Assembly: GCA_037127315.1 (NCBI GenBank)
Contig: JBBBDQ010000420.1
Span: 431,001-495,000, forward strand
Length of the DNA: 64,000 nucleotides
Reading direction: 5' to 3'
DNA from: Ascarosepion bandense
Lineage: Eukaryota > Mollusca > Cephalopoda > Sepiida > Sepiidae
Shown: positions 10,276 to 21,035 of the stretch, piece after piece
Layout: the number at the start of each line of letters is the position of its first letter
How positions within the stretch are numbered: position 1 is the first letter of the stretch
The notes under the pieces: model-generated
The model's input: only the letters and a program-made list of their open reading frames with translations
Told to the model about the DNA's origin: nothing
Databases searched by the model: none
Made by a program: the position numbers and the translations under genes

Positions 10276-11313
10276 TGGTTTTATTCTTTCAGAGCCAAGC
10301 TGTTTTCGAAATATATATATTTTGTAGATCATAAAATTTTCCGATAAAATTGTTTTATTCTTTCAGAGCAAAGCTGTTTTCGAAATATATATATTTTGTA
10401 GATCATAAAATTTTCCGATAAAATGGTTTTATTCTTTCAGAGCCAAGCTGTTTTCGAAATATATATATTTTGTAGACCATAAAATTTTCCGATAAAATGG
10501 TTTTATTCTTTCAGAGCCAAGCTGTTTTCGAAATATATATATTTTGTAGATCATAAAATTTTCCGATAAAATTGTTTTATTCTTTCAGAGCAAAGCTGTT
10601 TTCGAAATATATATATTTTGTAGATCATAAAATTTTCCGATAAAATGGTTTTATTCTTTCAGAGCAAAGCTGTTTTCGAAATATATATATTTTGTAGATC
10701 ATAAAATTTTCCGATAAAATGGTTTTATTCTTTCAGAGCAAAGCTGTTTTCGAAATATATATATATTTTGTAGATAATAAAATTTTCCGATAAAATGGTT
10801 TTATTCTTTCAGAGCAAAGCTGTTTTCGAAATATATATATTTTGTAGATCATAAAATTTTCCGATAAAATGGTTTTATTCTTTCAGAGCCAAGCTGTTTT
10901 CGAAATATATATTTTTTGTAGATCATAAAATTTTCCGATAAAATGGTTTTATTCTTTCAGAGCCAAGCTGTTTTCGAAATATATATATTTTGTAGATCAT
11001 AAAATTTTCCGATAAAATGGTTTTATTCTTTCAGAGCAAAGCTGTTTTCGAAATATATATATTTTGTAGATCATAAAATTTTCCGATAAAATGGTTTTAT
11101 TCTTTCAGAGCCAAGCTGTTTTCGAAATATATATATTTTGTAGATCATAAAATTTTCCGATAAAATGGTTTTATTCTTTCAGAGCAAAGCTGTTTTCGAA
11201 ATATATATATTTTGTAGATCATAAAATTTTCCGATAAAATGGTTTTATTCTTTCAGAGCAAAGCTGATTTTGAAATATATATATTTTGTAGATCATAAAA
11301 TTTTCCGATAAAA
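10276..11313 (+). repeat. 74-bp minisatellite, 14 copies
   Basis: Fourteen head-to-tail units of 74 bp with only a few substitutions (for example AGAGCCAAGC or AGAGCAAAGC). Each unit holds TTTTATTCTTTCAG, TTTTCGAAATATATATATTT and ATCATAAAATTTTCCGATAA. Homogeneity points to recent expansion or continued conversion. Not coding in any frame. Confidence 0.97.
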
Positions 11314-11401
11314 ATATATTTGATTTTTGTGGTATTGCATTGACTATCATTCTGATATAAAAATGTAATGTTAACTTTGTTTGGGGTTTTACTATTTACC
11401 C

Positions 11402-11640
11402 ATAACTGCGACCCTTGAAATAATTTTCATATCTCAGGCAACAGTTTCATAAAAATGATTATATACCATTATTAATACCTGTCGCTTTTACAATTGATCG
11501 TAGTTTAAGTGGTAAATACAATAATGAACAACCACGCATGTATCCTGTACTTGATTGAATCACTCAGTGATACACGAAGACGCAACGTGCAGGTAATTTC
11601 CAATGAACGGTTCAGTCCACTAATGTAACAGCGAATTTCG
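11402..11640. repeat. duplicated segment, copy 2
   Basis: Paralogue of 9039-9245 in direct orientation, about 2.4 kb away, diverged by substitutions and small indels. Confidence 0.7.
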
Positions 11641-11654
11641 TGTTAATGTTTTCT

Positions 11655-12290
11655 TCTTCTTTGTATGTGACGTGACTCTTCAGGAAGTAAGCGATCATGG
11701 CTCTCCACGTTTCTCTATCCCTTGTAGCTCTTAACACCCTTTCTCTTGTTACTCCTCCCAAACCCTGCTCTGCCATTCATTTGCCAAAGTCCATAAATCT
11801 AGAATGTAAATGTATAGAAACTATCACGGCCACAAAGTGAGAGACCATTTTATATATTGTTTATAATATACAACTGATTCCCCATTTTATATCCACATTA
11901 TAATTTCTTATTTGTTTATCAAATTCTGATTAGGGATAAAGCCACTTCTTCTCAATACTGATTAATTATTTAGAACTCTTCTTCTATGTGCCGTGTCCTT
12001 TCGAAACGTAGGCAGTCATGGCCCTCCACATCTTCATATTGTAGCTCTTAACACCTTTTCTCTTGTTAACCTTCCCAAATCCTGTTCTGCCATTTATTTG
12101 CTCAAGTTCATAAATCTAGAATATAAACGTATAAAAACGAGCGCGGCCACATAATGGGTTATCTGTTTATATATTGATTATAATACAGAATTGATCCCCC
12201 ACTTTATATATACAATTTATTATTTGTTTATCAATTTCTGATTAGGTATGAATCCACCTCTTCTTAAAACTGAGTAGTTATTTAGAACTC
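11655..12290 (-). repeat. tandemly repeated 3' end of RTE-like LINE
   Basis: Two extra units of roughly 310 bp follow the 3' end of the copy at 12291-12895. Each unit has about 140 bp of the ORF end (11655-11795 and 11990-12118; antisense of the MIAYVLKG terminus) and about 170 bp of AT-rich 3' sequence containing TTATTTGTTTATCAA and AACTGATTCCCCATTTTAT. The same tandem arrangement occurs at 30360-30985. Confidence 0.85.
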
Positions 12291-12895
12291 TTCTTCTTCT
12301 ATGTGTCGTGACCCTTCAGGAAATAGGCGATCATGGCCTTCCACATTTCCCTATACCTTGTAGAACTTAACACCCTCTGAAACCCTGCTCAGTCATCTAT
12401 CTGCTCAAGTTCATCAAGTATATCACTTGTTGCTTTCCCCAGTCTCTCTATCCCTTTTCGTTTGTATCACTTTCTCCAAGCAATCTTTCCTCATAACGTG
12501 TCTCAGATAACACATCTGTCTCTTCCTGATATTAATGAACAGTTTCCTTTTCGTTTGCGTCCTCCCCAAAAGCGTGTCGCTGCTCACATGTTCAGTCCAT
12601 GGTATTTTCGGCATCCTTCTGTAGGACCACATTTCGGTTGTTTCAAGTTTTTCCTTTATCTTTAATGAGATTGTCCATCATTCGCTGCCTTATTGAAGGA
12701 CATACATCACATAACAATCCAGTGATCCTCTTTTTGTTTCCTGCAAAATTTCCCCGTCTCTCAATACTCTACTCAGCTTCCGGAATGCGTCCTTGGCCGT
12801 AGCAATGCACCTTTGGATCTCAGTGTCGTGCATTCCGCCATCTGCTAGAACACTTCCCTGGTTTTTAAATTGTTATATCTTGATTTTAGTATCCT
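12291..12895 (-). pseudogene. RTE-like LINE (family A), C-terminal fragment
   Basis: Antisense C-terminal RT segment with frameshifts: FYRRMPKIPWTEHVSSD, KRKLFINIRKRQMCYLRHVMRKDCLEKVI are readable on the minus strand. 5'-truncated, continues downstream into the tandem units at 11655-12290. Confidence 0.85.
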
Positions 12896-14575
12896 TCCAT
12901 CCGCTCAAGCCCATCACTCGAACAACTTCTTTCCCAACGAACCACTGCTTTGTGGAACCAACTCACCAGAGGTTTTTTTCTTCTATCACTAAAATCTTAA
13001 CCTGTTCCTGTGTAATATGACGGTGACAGTCGTACAAGTCATTACTAGAGCACAGGGGAAAAACAGCTTAAGGAAAGGATAGAGGAAATGTAAACGAGAG
13101 GAAGTATGGGAACCATCCAGATAATGGCATAACTGAAAAGGATTTATACTCTGATATGATCACTCAGTGTTGAATAGGCTTGCTGTCACTTATTCTCAAA
13201 CGCAATTCACGAGTTACTACCGGTTCAATGAGTGAATAATAATGATAATAATAATAGGTCTTATAAGAATATGGATCATAAAAAATATCATAAAAAAGAA
13301 AGAGGAAAAAACCTTGCAAATGCACATATGTAGCATGTTGTTTTTTAATTATTATTATTGAAAAAAGCAGAATCTGAAGGCAAAGAAGGTCCAGGGATGT
13401 TTTACTTGCGTGCCCGTAACAGCTGAACACGTAAACTGTGTTTGTTGTCGGAAAGCGGAGCTATGTTTGCATTTACGGGCCCGGAAGCCAAGAAGAATAT
13501 TGCACATTTAGTGTGAATGATCAACTATGACAACGACTGCAGCTGGGGTTTGATTTTCATAAGAAAACTGCTTTTAGCACTTTCTTTTTTACTCTGCATT
13601 TTCATAAATATAATAATCCCACGATAATGCCTTTATTCTTGAGTGCATTGCTACAACAGATCCCTTTTAATCCGTTACTATAGTAAAAAAAAAACAAAAA
13701 AAAAAACAGCAGCACATTTTTATAAACAATGTTCATACATTGTGCTTAAAATATTCCTATTCTCTTGTAGGGACACAAGAGGCGATTATCTCTCTTTAGT
13801 CAAGGCGGAGTTACGTTAATCACGTGAGGTGTGCTTAGTTATGTTACATTATAGTGACGAAATTAGCTAGTCTTTTAATCAGCTTCCAGGTGTCAAACTG
13901 ACCAGTTGCTTTTTCTTTTTTCTGTTTTTTTTTTTTTGTATGGACGAAGCGTATGACTCACCCAGATGAAGGTTAAATCAGCCTCCCGCAGTTGGATTTA
14001 ATCTGTAATCGTAAATATGCCTTTTCCAGAAACAAAGAAGAATCTTCAACTGTTTTCCCTTTCCTAAATATTATAAGTAACAATTATTTTTTTCTCTTTT
14101 CACACTGCTTGTGTTTGCATATATATGTTTATATTTTCTCTCTGTCGGACAAATGTAAATATATGTATATAATTTTGTGCATAAGTTAGTAACATAAAAC
14201 TTTCTCTAAAAACAAACCATTGTTCCGTTTGTGAAATAATCTGTTATTATATAATCGACATAATCATACGCATAATGGATGAAGACGAACCTTGGAAAAG
14301 ATTAATTTCTCTTGTAACTCAGCTATAAAATAACCTAGTAATATTTCCGACATGACATATTATTAGCACCAATTAACTGTTCACTCCGATGTGTTATTAT
14401 TAAGAGTTATTATTAAGAGTTATTATTAAGAGTTATTACACTCATTAGCGTTTCCATTAATTCTTAATGCCTGATAATTCGTTTTTTCTTATTTTCCATC
14501 CATTAGAACAGTAAATATATTTCTATTGTAAATTTCTTTGAATACTAGCGTAAAAGGTGCACCCCACAATGAAGA
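12896..14575. other. no recognisable gene
   Basis: Contains ATAATGATAATAATAATA (about 13237), A-rich and T-rich runs (13684, 13928) and three AAGAGTTATTATT units (14400-14436). No protein or RNA gene recognised. Confidence 0.5.
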
Positions 14576-14576
14576 G

Positions 14577-15192
14577 GGGGTCAACTAGACAATGACCAGG
14601 CAAAAGACGAACAAGGAATTTAACAGTACTTTTTGTTTTTAAATAAAAAGGACAAAATTATTCACCGGTCAAAGAAATTTCTTTGAAAAAAGGGAAAGAA
14701 TACTTGTTCAAATAACCATGAAACTATTTTAAAATTAGCCACAAAAAAATAAAACAAAATAAAATCAAAGCAAAATTATAACTTACTTTTAAGAATATTT
14801 CAAAACGGATCCTAAACCAAACGCATGTGTACTAACGTCAGTAGAGAAAAAGAATTATTTTATCTTTTGGCTGATGGGGTGGTGGGGTCAACTAGACAAT
14901 TACCAGGCAAAAGACGAACAAGGAATTTAACAGGACTTTTTTTTTTTTTTTGTGTAAATAGAAAGGACAAAATTATTCCCCGGTCAAAGACATTTCTTTG
15001 AAAAAAGGGACTCAGCCAAAAGATAAAATAATTCTGCGTTTGGTTTAGGATCAGCTTTGAAATATTCTTAAAAGTAAGTTATAATTTTGCTTTGATTTTA
15101 TTTTTTTAAATTTTTTGTGGCTAATTTTAAAATAGTTTCATGGTTATTTGAAGGAGTGTTTACCTTTTTTCAAAGAAATTTCTTTGACCGGA
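14577..15192. repeat. composite direct and inverted repeat
   Basis: Segment A (14577-14695) recurs directly at 14883-15010. Segment B (14664-14873) recurs inverted at 15012-15192. Both B arms contain the 18-bp perfect palindrome TCAAAGAAATTTCTTTGA. The order is A, B, A', B-inverse. No coding content; likely a foldback or rearranged non-autonomous element. Confidence 0.88.
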
Positions 15193-15254
15193 CTTTAACT
15201 AAGTTAAAACTTAGTTAACTCACCACCGTTACCTTTTTTTTCTTTCTTCTTCTT

Positions 15255-15455
15255 CAATTGGAGTAGATAGTCTAAACTATCACCCGGTTCACACTCCACC
15301 CACGTCTATTGAACAGGGATAGAGGCTCATCCCTTGTTCCCTGTTTAGGATGTGGTTTCGGCTTTCTCTCTTCTAATCTTTTCACTCTTACGTAGCCCCC
15401 GGCACATCAGTGGCGTTACCGCCTTGCTCGGGGTGATATGATTAAAAAAAAATCC
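15255..15455 (+). mobile_element. CR1/L2-like LINE 3' UTR, single unit
   Basis: Single copy of the 3' UTR unit that is tandemly repeated at 21251-22777 (AATTGGAGTAGATAG, CACCCGGTTCACACTCCACC, GTTCCCTGTTTAGGA) followed by the LINE tail CACATCAGTGGCGTTACCGC and CTTGCTCGGGGTGAT plus an A run. Confidence 0.85.
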
Positions 15456-15907
15456 CAGGATTATTCTGATAGCAAAAAGAGAGTATGTCTGTGTATAACA
15501 AACGGATGGACAGACAGAAGTTGCTGTTAATTTATTTAGAAAAACATACAAGAATTGATTTTTAACTCCCCCCCTCTCATCCGGACAAAGATCTCAATGT
15601 TGAATGTTCAAGCGCCAGATTATGGGCAACTTTTTAATCTCGGGATCATCCTAATTCCAAAATGGTAGAATATGTCTATGTAGAGCAAGTGTGGACCAAG
15701 TTATAGGTTTTTCAGACAGATGAGCAGACAGACAGAAATTGCTGTTCTAATGTTTGACACTACTTTTCGACTGATTTCCAATATTTGTCTACGGTGAAAT
15801 GATTTCTCTATAGTAAACCATTAACAATATAATTACAGCAGACCTGTTTTATATGGTAAAAAACAAAATTAGTATTCTCTCAGCAATATATAGTGCAACT
15901 CCTAGAT
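15456..15907. other. no recognisable gene
   Basis: Two similar stretches with GGACAGACAGAAGTTGCTGTT (15508) and CAGACAGACAGAAATTGCTG (15724) suggest an old duplication. Nothing else identified. Confidence 0.4.
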
Positions 15908-16632
15908 TTGAAGACGTATTGGGATGGCCAAAGATGCATTCGAAAAGCTAAGCGGAGTATTCAATTAAGTACCAATGGCGATACATGCTTGGACGATCAT
16001 GTCTCGAAAGAGACATAGTTGACTGGACAGAATAGCTTTCCATTACTTTCTGCGGTAACTGCTTGCCAACCAAGGAAGAAGAAACGGATTAAAACCTTTT
16101 CTAAGGGTATTTGCGCGTAAGGGAATGCAACGAATTCAACTGAAATTCGAACTTGACTCTACGATTTCTCGTTCTGAGTCGATATCCACAACGCATATAT
16201 TAAGTAGGGTATCTTAAGCAGAGTAAAAGAGACAGAAAAACTTCGTTAGAAACAAAGAAAAAAATACTGAATTGTTACGTGATATCTGTATGGCAGTGAA
16301 TGCAGTGAAAGATGCTGAACATGACGAGCATGTGAGCAACAACGAGATTTTGGAAAGAATACAAATAAAAAGAAACATATTTAATATTAGAAGACGCGGT
16401 TGACATTTCACGGGAATGTAATAAGGAAGGAGGGCTTGGAGAATATGATACTGATAGGGCGTATAGAGAGAAAAAGTGACAGAAGAAAGCAGAGCGTAAC
16501 ATACTCGATGGACTTGAGCAAAGTGATGGCAGAAAAGAGTTTAATAGAAATACCAAAAATGGAAAAACTTATTAAAAATCAAGGGACAGAAAATGGGAAG
16601 GGCCATGATCTACTACGTTCTGAAGTAACACG
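15908..16632 (+). pseudogene. RTE-like LINE (family A) split by a SINE-1
   Basis: 15908-15959 reads [15 protein letters not shown]; the match resumes at 16215 (RNRKTSLET-type segment, then NVIRKEGLENMILIGRIE and the MIYYVLK terminus near 16610). The gap is an antisense SINE-1. Several stops and small deletions are present. Confidence 0.85.
15960..16214 (-). mobile_element. SINE-1 nested in LINE A
   Basis: Antisense SINE-1 flanked by 11-bp near-identical copies of TAAGCGGAGTA (15949-15959) and TAAGCAGAGTA (16215-16225), a target-site duplication. The 3' hairpin is present; the middle is slightly deleted. Confidence 0.88.
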
Positions 16633-16639
16633 TCAAATA

Positions 16640-17230
16640 AACGATGGTCCTGGGTATGACAATAAACCACATCCGGCAGCAAAGCCTCTGACTGGGAGGT
16701 TGTGAGGAGCATGAAACCACCTCTTAATTGCTGTGGTTCCCAGGTCCACCCTGACCCGGGGTGGTAGCACCTGTTAGGGTCCCAGCTATGGGCAAATAGT
16801 TACCCACTCAAATTGGGCTCAAAACACTATGAAAGTATAAAAATACACTTTTATAGAAAAATATACATTTTTGAAGGAAAAAAATATTAACCGCAATAGA
16901 TTTTTTAATACAAAACTTGAAGACATCTTCACTTTTCTAAAATAACAAAAATAATAATTTTTTTTTTTATCAAAATATGACTAAATCAACTGTCTTGCTA
17001 GAAATGACCATAAAAAAATGACATCTTAAAACCCCATCTTATTGGCATTAAATAACGCACAGATGTTGATATGCCGTTAAATAAAACTCAAACTCAAACT
17101 CAATCTGACTAAATCAACCTTCTCACTATAACCGGACATTAAAAAATGTACCTTAAAACCCCACCTTTTTGGCATTAAATAACCCACAGAGGTTGATATG
17201 CCATTAAACAAAACTCAAACTCAAACTGAA
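16640..17230 (+). repeat. dispersed repeat family G, most complete copy
   Basis: Begins GGTCCTGGGTATGACAATAA and CCGGCAGCAAAGCCTCTGAC, includes TATGGGCAAATAGTTACCC, and ends with a partial repeat of its own 3' segment: TTGGCATTAAATAACGCACA at 17041 and TTGGCATTAAATAACCCACA at 17169. Both end GATATGCC(G/A)TTAAA and a CTCAAA-type tail. Confidence 0.82.
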
Positions 17231-17236
17231 ATTCAA

Positions 17237-17284
17237 ATAAACGAAGAAGAAGAAGAAGAAGAAGAAGAAGAAGAAGAAGAAGAA
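17237..17284 (+). repeat. (GAA)n microsatellite
   Basis: About 15 GAA triplets directly after the CTCAAACT tail of a family G copy. Confidence 0.95.
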
Positions 17285-17554
17285 GGCTTGAATTATAACG
17301 GGTTACTTTTTATCGTTGAAAATTATTACAAACTGTTTGTTGTCATAAAATGTACTTTTTTGAACGCCTTTTTTTCAGATGAAAATATTTATTTATTTGG
17401 CTTTCATTTTAAGTTAATTGGCATCATAATTAAACGTTAAAATGCAATCACTTTAGTTTCAAATAATTGTACCAGCCGATGCGTCGCTTTAAATAACAAG
17501 AGTTAAAGAGTGTGTAATGTTTTTTGGCTATGTGTTTCTCTCTATTTGTCAGGT

Positions 17555-17783
17555 CTTAATAAAATCGGTTAATTTCTTAAGGTTTTCTTTGTTTTGCGAA
17601 CATGTCAACATTGGGCGGACATTGTTCGTGATCAGAAAGCGATACGAAGAAGTAAAAATCCAATTACAATTAGTGTTTAACACATTACAGAGGTTTGGGG
17701 AAGAACTTGATAAGGACAACAAACTTCTTGGCGTTGACGACTCTGCGAAAATTACGATTAAACGGCTACTGGGATTTTGAGAT
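17555..17783 (+). CDS. possible isolated exon, unrecognised
   Basis: A frame open from at least 17517 to a stop at 17778-17780, in a stretch without TE similarity. A good acceptor-like TTTCTCTCTATTTGTCAG ends at 17554. The tail reads RKRYEEVKIQLQLVFNTLQR, EELDKDNKLLGVDDSAKITI and KRLLGF, which looks like helical protein. No family recognised. It could equally be a chance frame: there is no visible partner exon or polyadenylation signal. Confidence 0.22.
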
Positions 17784-18407
17784 TGCAAACTTTATAGATT
17801 GAAACTAGCAGATTATAAGAAAGGTGTGATTTGATTAGAACCTGTGGAAGTCGACTGGAAGCAAGGGAGTTTCGGATTATTTCATTACGATAGATTTCGT
17901 GAGAGATTAATGGAACTACTGATAAATTCGATTGAATTGTTTTTGAATTGCAATGCGTTATATTCCGAAAGCTTTTAATTGCTTCTCAGTTGATCTGATG
18001 GACCGAAGAAAAAAGGTTTAAATTTGCATTAATTATTGAATTCATGTTAATAATTGTTTTCGAAGCAGACTTCGAATGTAATTGCTGTTGACCTCAACTT
18101 AATTACAAATCATTCGTCAAATATTTAAGTTTTATGGTTTATTGCTATTGTTCAGGGACAAAAAAAAAACGTTAAAAAGGAAAGATGTTGCATGCAAAGA
18201 GTATTTGAACATAATCTAAGTTGAAAACGTATTAATTCGAACATGTCAGGACACAGAACAAGTTACCATTTGTGGATCCGTGAGAATCAAGGAGCCAATA
18301 TCGAATTCTAGTCTATCCTGTTGCTTTTCATATTGCAAAAATGCTCTTAGAAGTGAGTGAATCCATTTATTCTCTATTATCGTTCATATATATTTTTTTT
18401 TTGTTAA
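17784..18407. other. no recognisable feature
   Basis: Non-repetitive-looking AT-rich sequence with an A run at 18161. No gene identified. Confidence 0.4.
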
Positions 18408-18770
18408 TCATTTCACCCCGAGCAAGGCGGAAACGCCACTGATGTGCAGGGGGCTACATAAATGTAAAAAGATTAATTAGAAAAGAGTGAGGAGTACAAA
18501 CTAGTTAGAAAGGAACAATAGAAAGCTGAGAAAGCAGGTGCGATGACAGATACATAGGTGGAGAGAAAGGGAAGGTTATACGGGGGTGGGGAGAGAGCTA
18601 GAGTCCAGTGGTTAGTAGATGAGTATTGACTTTGCATTTAAATTTCTGGAGGTTGTAGCCGTCAGGAAAGCAAGAATACGGGAGTGAGTTCCACAGGAGG
18701 GAAGTGCGAGAGAAGAAGCTGCAGGAGTAGAATTGTCGTCTGCATTTGGCTAACCTGACTGTGAAATGTA
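18408..18770 (-). mobile_element. CR1/L2-like LINE 3' end
   Basis: Antisense tail (CACCCCGAGCAAGGCGGAAAC, GCCACTGATGTGCAGGGGGC) followed by the end of the ORF: FSRTSLLWNSLP-like and YNLQKFKCK-like segments near 18620-18770. 5'-truncated. Confidence 0.85.
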
Positions 18771-18887
18771 ATACTTAATTTCAACCTTTCAAGCCGGCTG
18801 CCTTTGATATACTCACACGTCTATCGGCCTTGTTTATTTTTTCTGCTATTGACGTCGAACTCATTCTGTCAGTTAACCGACAGAGAC

Positions 18888-19130
18888 TCAAGGGGTAAGT
18901 GGGCGTGGAAGCGGTAGAAATAAGAACATTGTTAAAGAGATCGAAGAATAATCAGAACAGCAGATATTGATTAACGTTGCATTGAAATTACTGAATATCC
19001 AAGTTAAATGGAAAGTATGCACCCGGAAGGAAGTTCCACAATCGATAAATGCGAGAGAAAAAAAAACTTTTAGCACTGAACTTTCGGATACATCTAGCCA
19101 ATTCAACTGTAAAATGATGAACCCTTCCTG
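18888..19130 (-). pseudogene. diverged LINE C-terminal fragment
   Basis: Minus strand retains the RLWN(S/F)LP and FKCNVN-like blocks in altered form. It is clearly paralogous to 34379-34585 (ACAGTTGAATTGGCTAG), so the two belong to one subfamily. Confidence 0.6.
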
Positions 19131-19149
19131 TCACTCTAGTCACAAAATT

Positions 19150-19255
19150 AATTGCCATATGTCATACACGCTTAGGCGATCATGTCTCTTTCGATCCATG
19201 CCTGACTAGGCAGAAAATTTTTTCCGCGGGAGTTTGCCATTACTTCACTAATCAA
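19150..19255 (-). mobile_element. SINE-1, 3' fragment
   Basis: Antisense 3' part only: ATTGCCATATGTCATACACG and CGATCATGTCTCTTTCGA; the hairpin is damaged on one side. Confidence 0.75.
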
Positions 19256-19312
19256 GCAGTGCGCTTAAATTCCGAAATTCTAGGTGCTAAAAGGATTAGG
19301 GACTCTACATTT

Positions 19313-19415
19313 TGGCAGTGAGAAAGTGACTGAAGCCGAAATGTCAGACCAAGGCCAATAATATTGCAGAGTCTTCTTCGGATCTTATCAAGGAGCTCTA
19401 GATAACAGGCGTAAC
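19313..19415 (-). pseudogene. CR1/L2-like LINE relic
   Basis: GTGAGAAAGTGACTGAAGCC and following sequence match 96-200 of this window in the same orientation. Ends where a SINE-1 begins. Confidence 0.6.
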
Positions 19416-19420
19416 GGATC

Positions 19421-19730
19421 GTCAGTCAGTCAGTTAAGTTACGTGATACACGCTTTGGGCGATCATCTCTCGAAAGAGACATGACAGACTGAGCAGAAGA
19501 TTATCCTGCAGTAGGTTGCCATTAATTTCTGCAGTAGACTGATTTTCAGCTAAGGCTATAGAACCAAAGCTGTCAAATTATTTAACCCATAACTGAAAGA
19601 AAGAAACGAATTAATACCTTTCCTAAGGGTATTTGTGCGTAAGTGAATGCAAAGAATTCAACTGGAATTCGAACTCGGCACCCCGATTTGTCGTTCTAAG
19701 TCGATAACCACTGCACCACAACGCACATCC
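19421..19730 (-). mobile_element. SINE-1, full length
   Basis: Antisense full copy with GTCAGTCAGTCAGTTAAG at its 3' end and GCACCACAACGCACATCC head. Box B region GGAATTCGAACTCGG is well kept. One hairpin arm is changed (CATCTCTC). Confidence 0.9.
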
Positions 19731-21035
19731 TAACGAACCGTACGTAGCAGTAATATTCTAAGCATTGATACCGCATGTGTAACTGATTTAATCACTTGAT
19801 GAACCCCAATAAATTTGCCTAACATTTCATGGTAGAATTTATATTATCATAATGTGGAATATTTCATAAGAATGATGACGGAAACAGAACGATAAATAAT
19901 CTAAGTTAAATCGTCTAGAATATGTACCCAAAATTGCATTTTAAAATACAGAAACATTTAAAATTTTCAGCGTCTCTTTTTCGATCGTGCGCATGTGTAG
20001 TCTCATCAATATAAAGATAGATACCAGAGGCATCAGATCATTTGTTGCAGCAATATTTTAAGCATGGACAAATTGTAGACTTATAAAGATGTAAAATAGA
20101 CTCTGGATTGAAAAACCGTCTAGCATGATACAAAAACCTTAAAAGTGTTTTTGTCTGTATTGCACTCCACAGCAGTCGATAAGTTCCAACATTATCTTTT
20201 TTATTAATTTCTTTATGAAATTAGGCTACTGAATAGAGTGGAGGCCTACATCAAAACGATAAAAATGAAAAGAGTTGTGAGAAGGAAAATATTTGAAGGA
20301 CGTAGGACAAAGTTTTACGAACAGTAATTTTACGCTCAATAACCCAGTCGTATTTATTCACTCATAAAAAATGCTGACTCAAAAATAGTTAATTTTAATT
20401 TGGTTAAAAGATTAATTTTTTAATTCCAGCAGTGATTTATTAAAATGTCACCAAAAGTCTCAGAGTTTTTTCTCTTTAAATATATTTAGTACATCTCAGA
20501 TTTCTCGATTCCGTTATAATCAGAACTTAGCAATTTTCTTTGCAATGATTGTTTCCCTCGATAATAAAATAAAGAATTTTCAATTATACTCTCTCTTTAA
20601 AATTGAAAAAAAAAAAAAAAACAAATTTTGTTAAAAATATGTCCCGTCCTTCAAACCGCAACGCCACCTCATAGATTGTAACAAGGAAGGTTTCTTTTTC
20701 TTATCCATATGATTTAACGAAATGTACAAACGTGGTAGCGATAGAAAGAACTTCAGAAGAACGCATGCTCACACGTTTAACTTCGCATTCTCTCATGTGC
20801 GTCCTAGCCTCTTTAAGGAATCAGGGTGCGGAGAGTGTGCCAACATTTTAAAATTCGTGCAACTTACATACAAAACGTACACAAATGTAATTAATCCCTG
20901 TCAGAATTTCCAGCCTTCGTGATATTCTGATCAATTGCTCACCATTCTGGAATAGGCTACGCATTTTATAAGAAAATATAAATATTTTAATGTATTTTAT
21001 TTAGCATTGTTCGTTTATTTTACTATCTCTATAGG
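19731..21035. other. no recognisable gene
   Basis: Over 1 kb of AT-rich sequence. A 66-codon frame at 20722-20922 has no recognisable family and no supporting signals. Confidence 0.45.
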
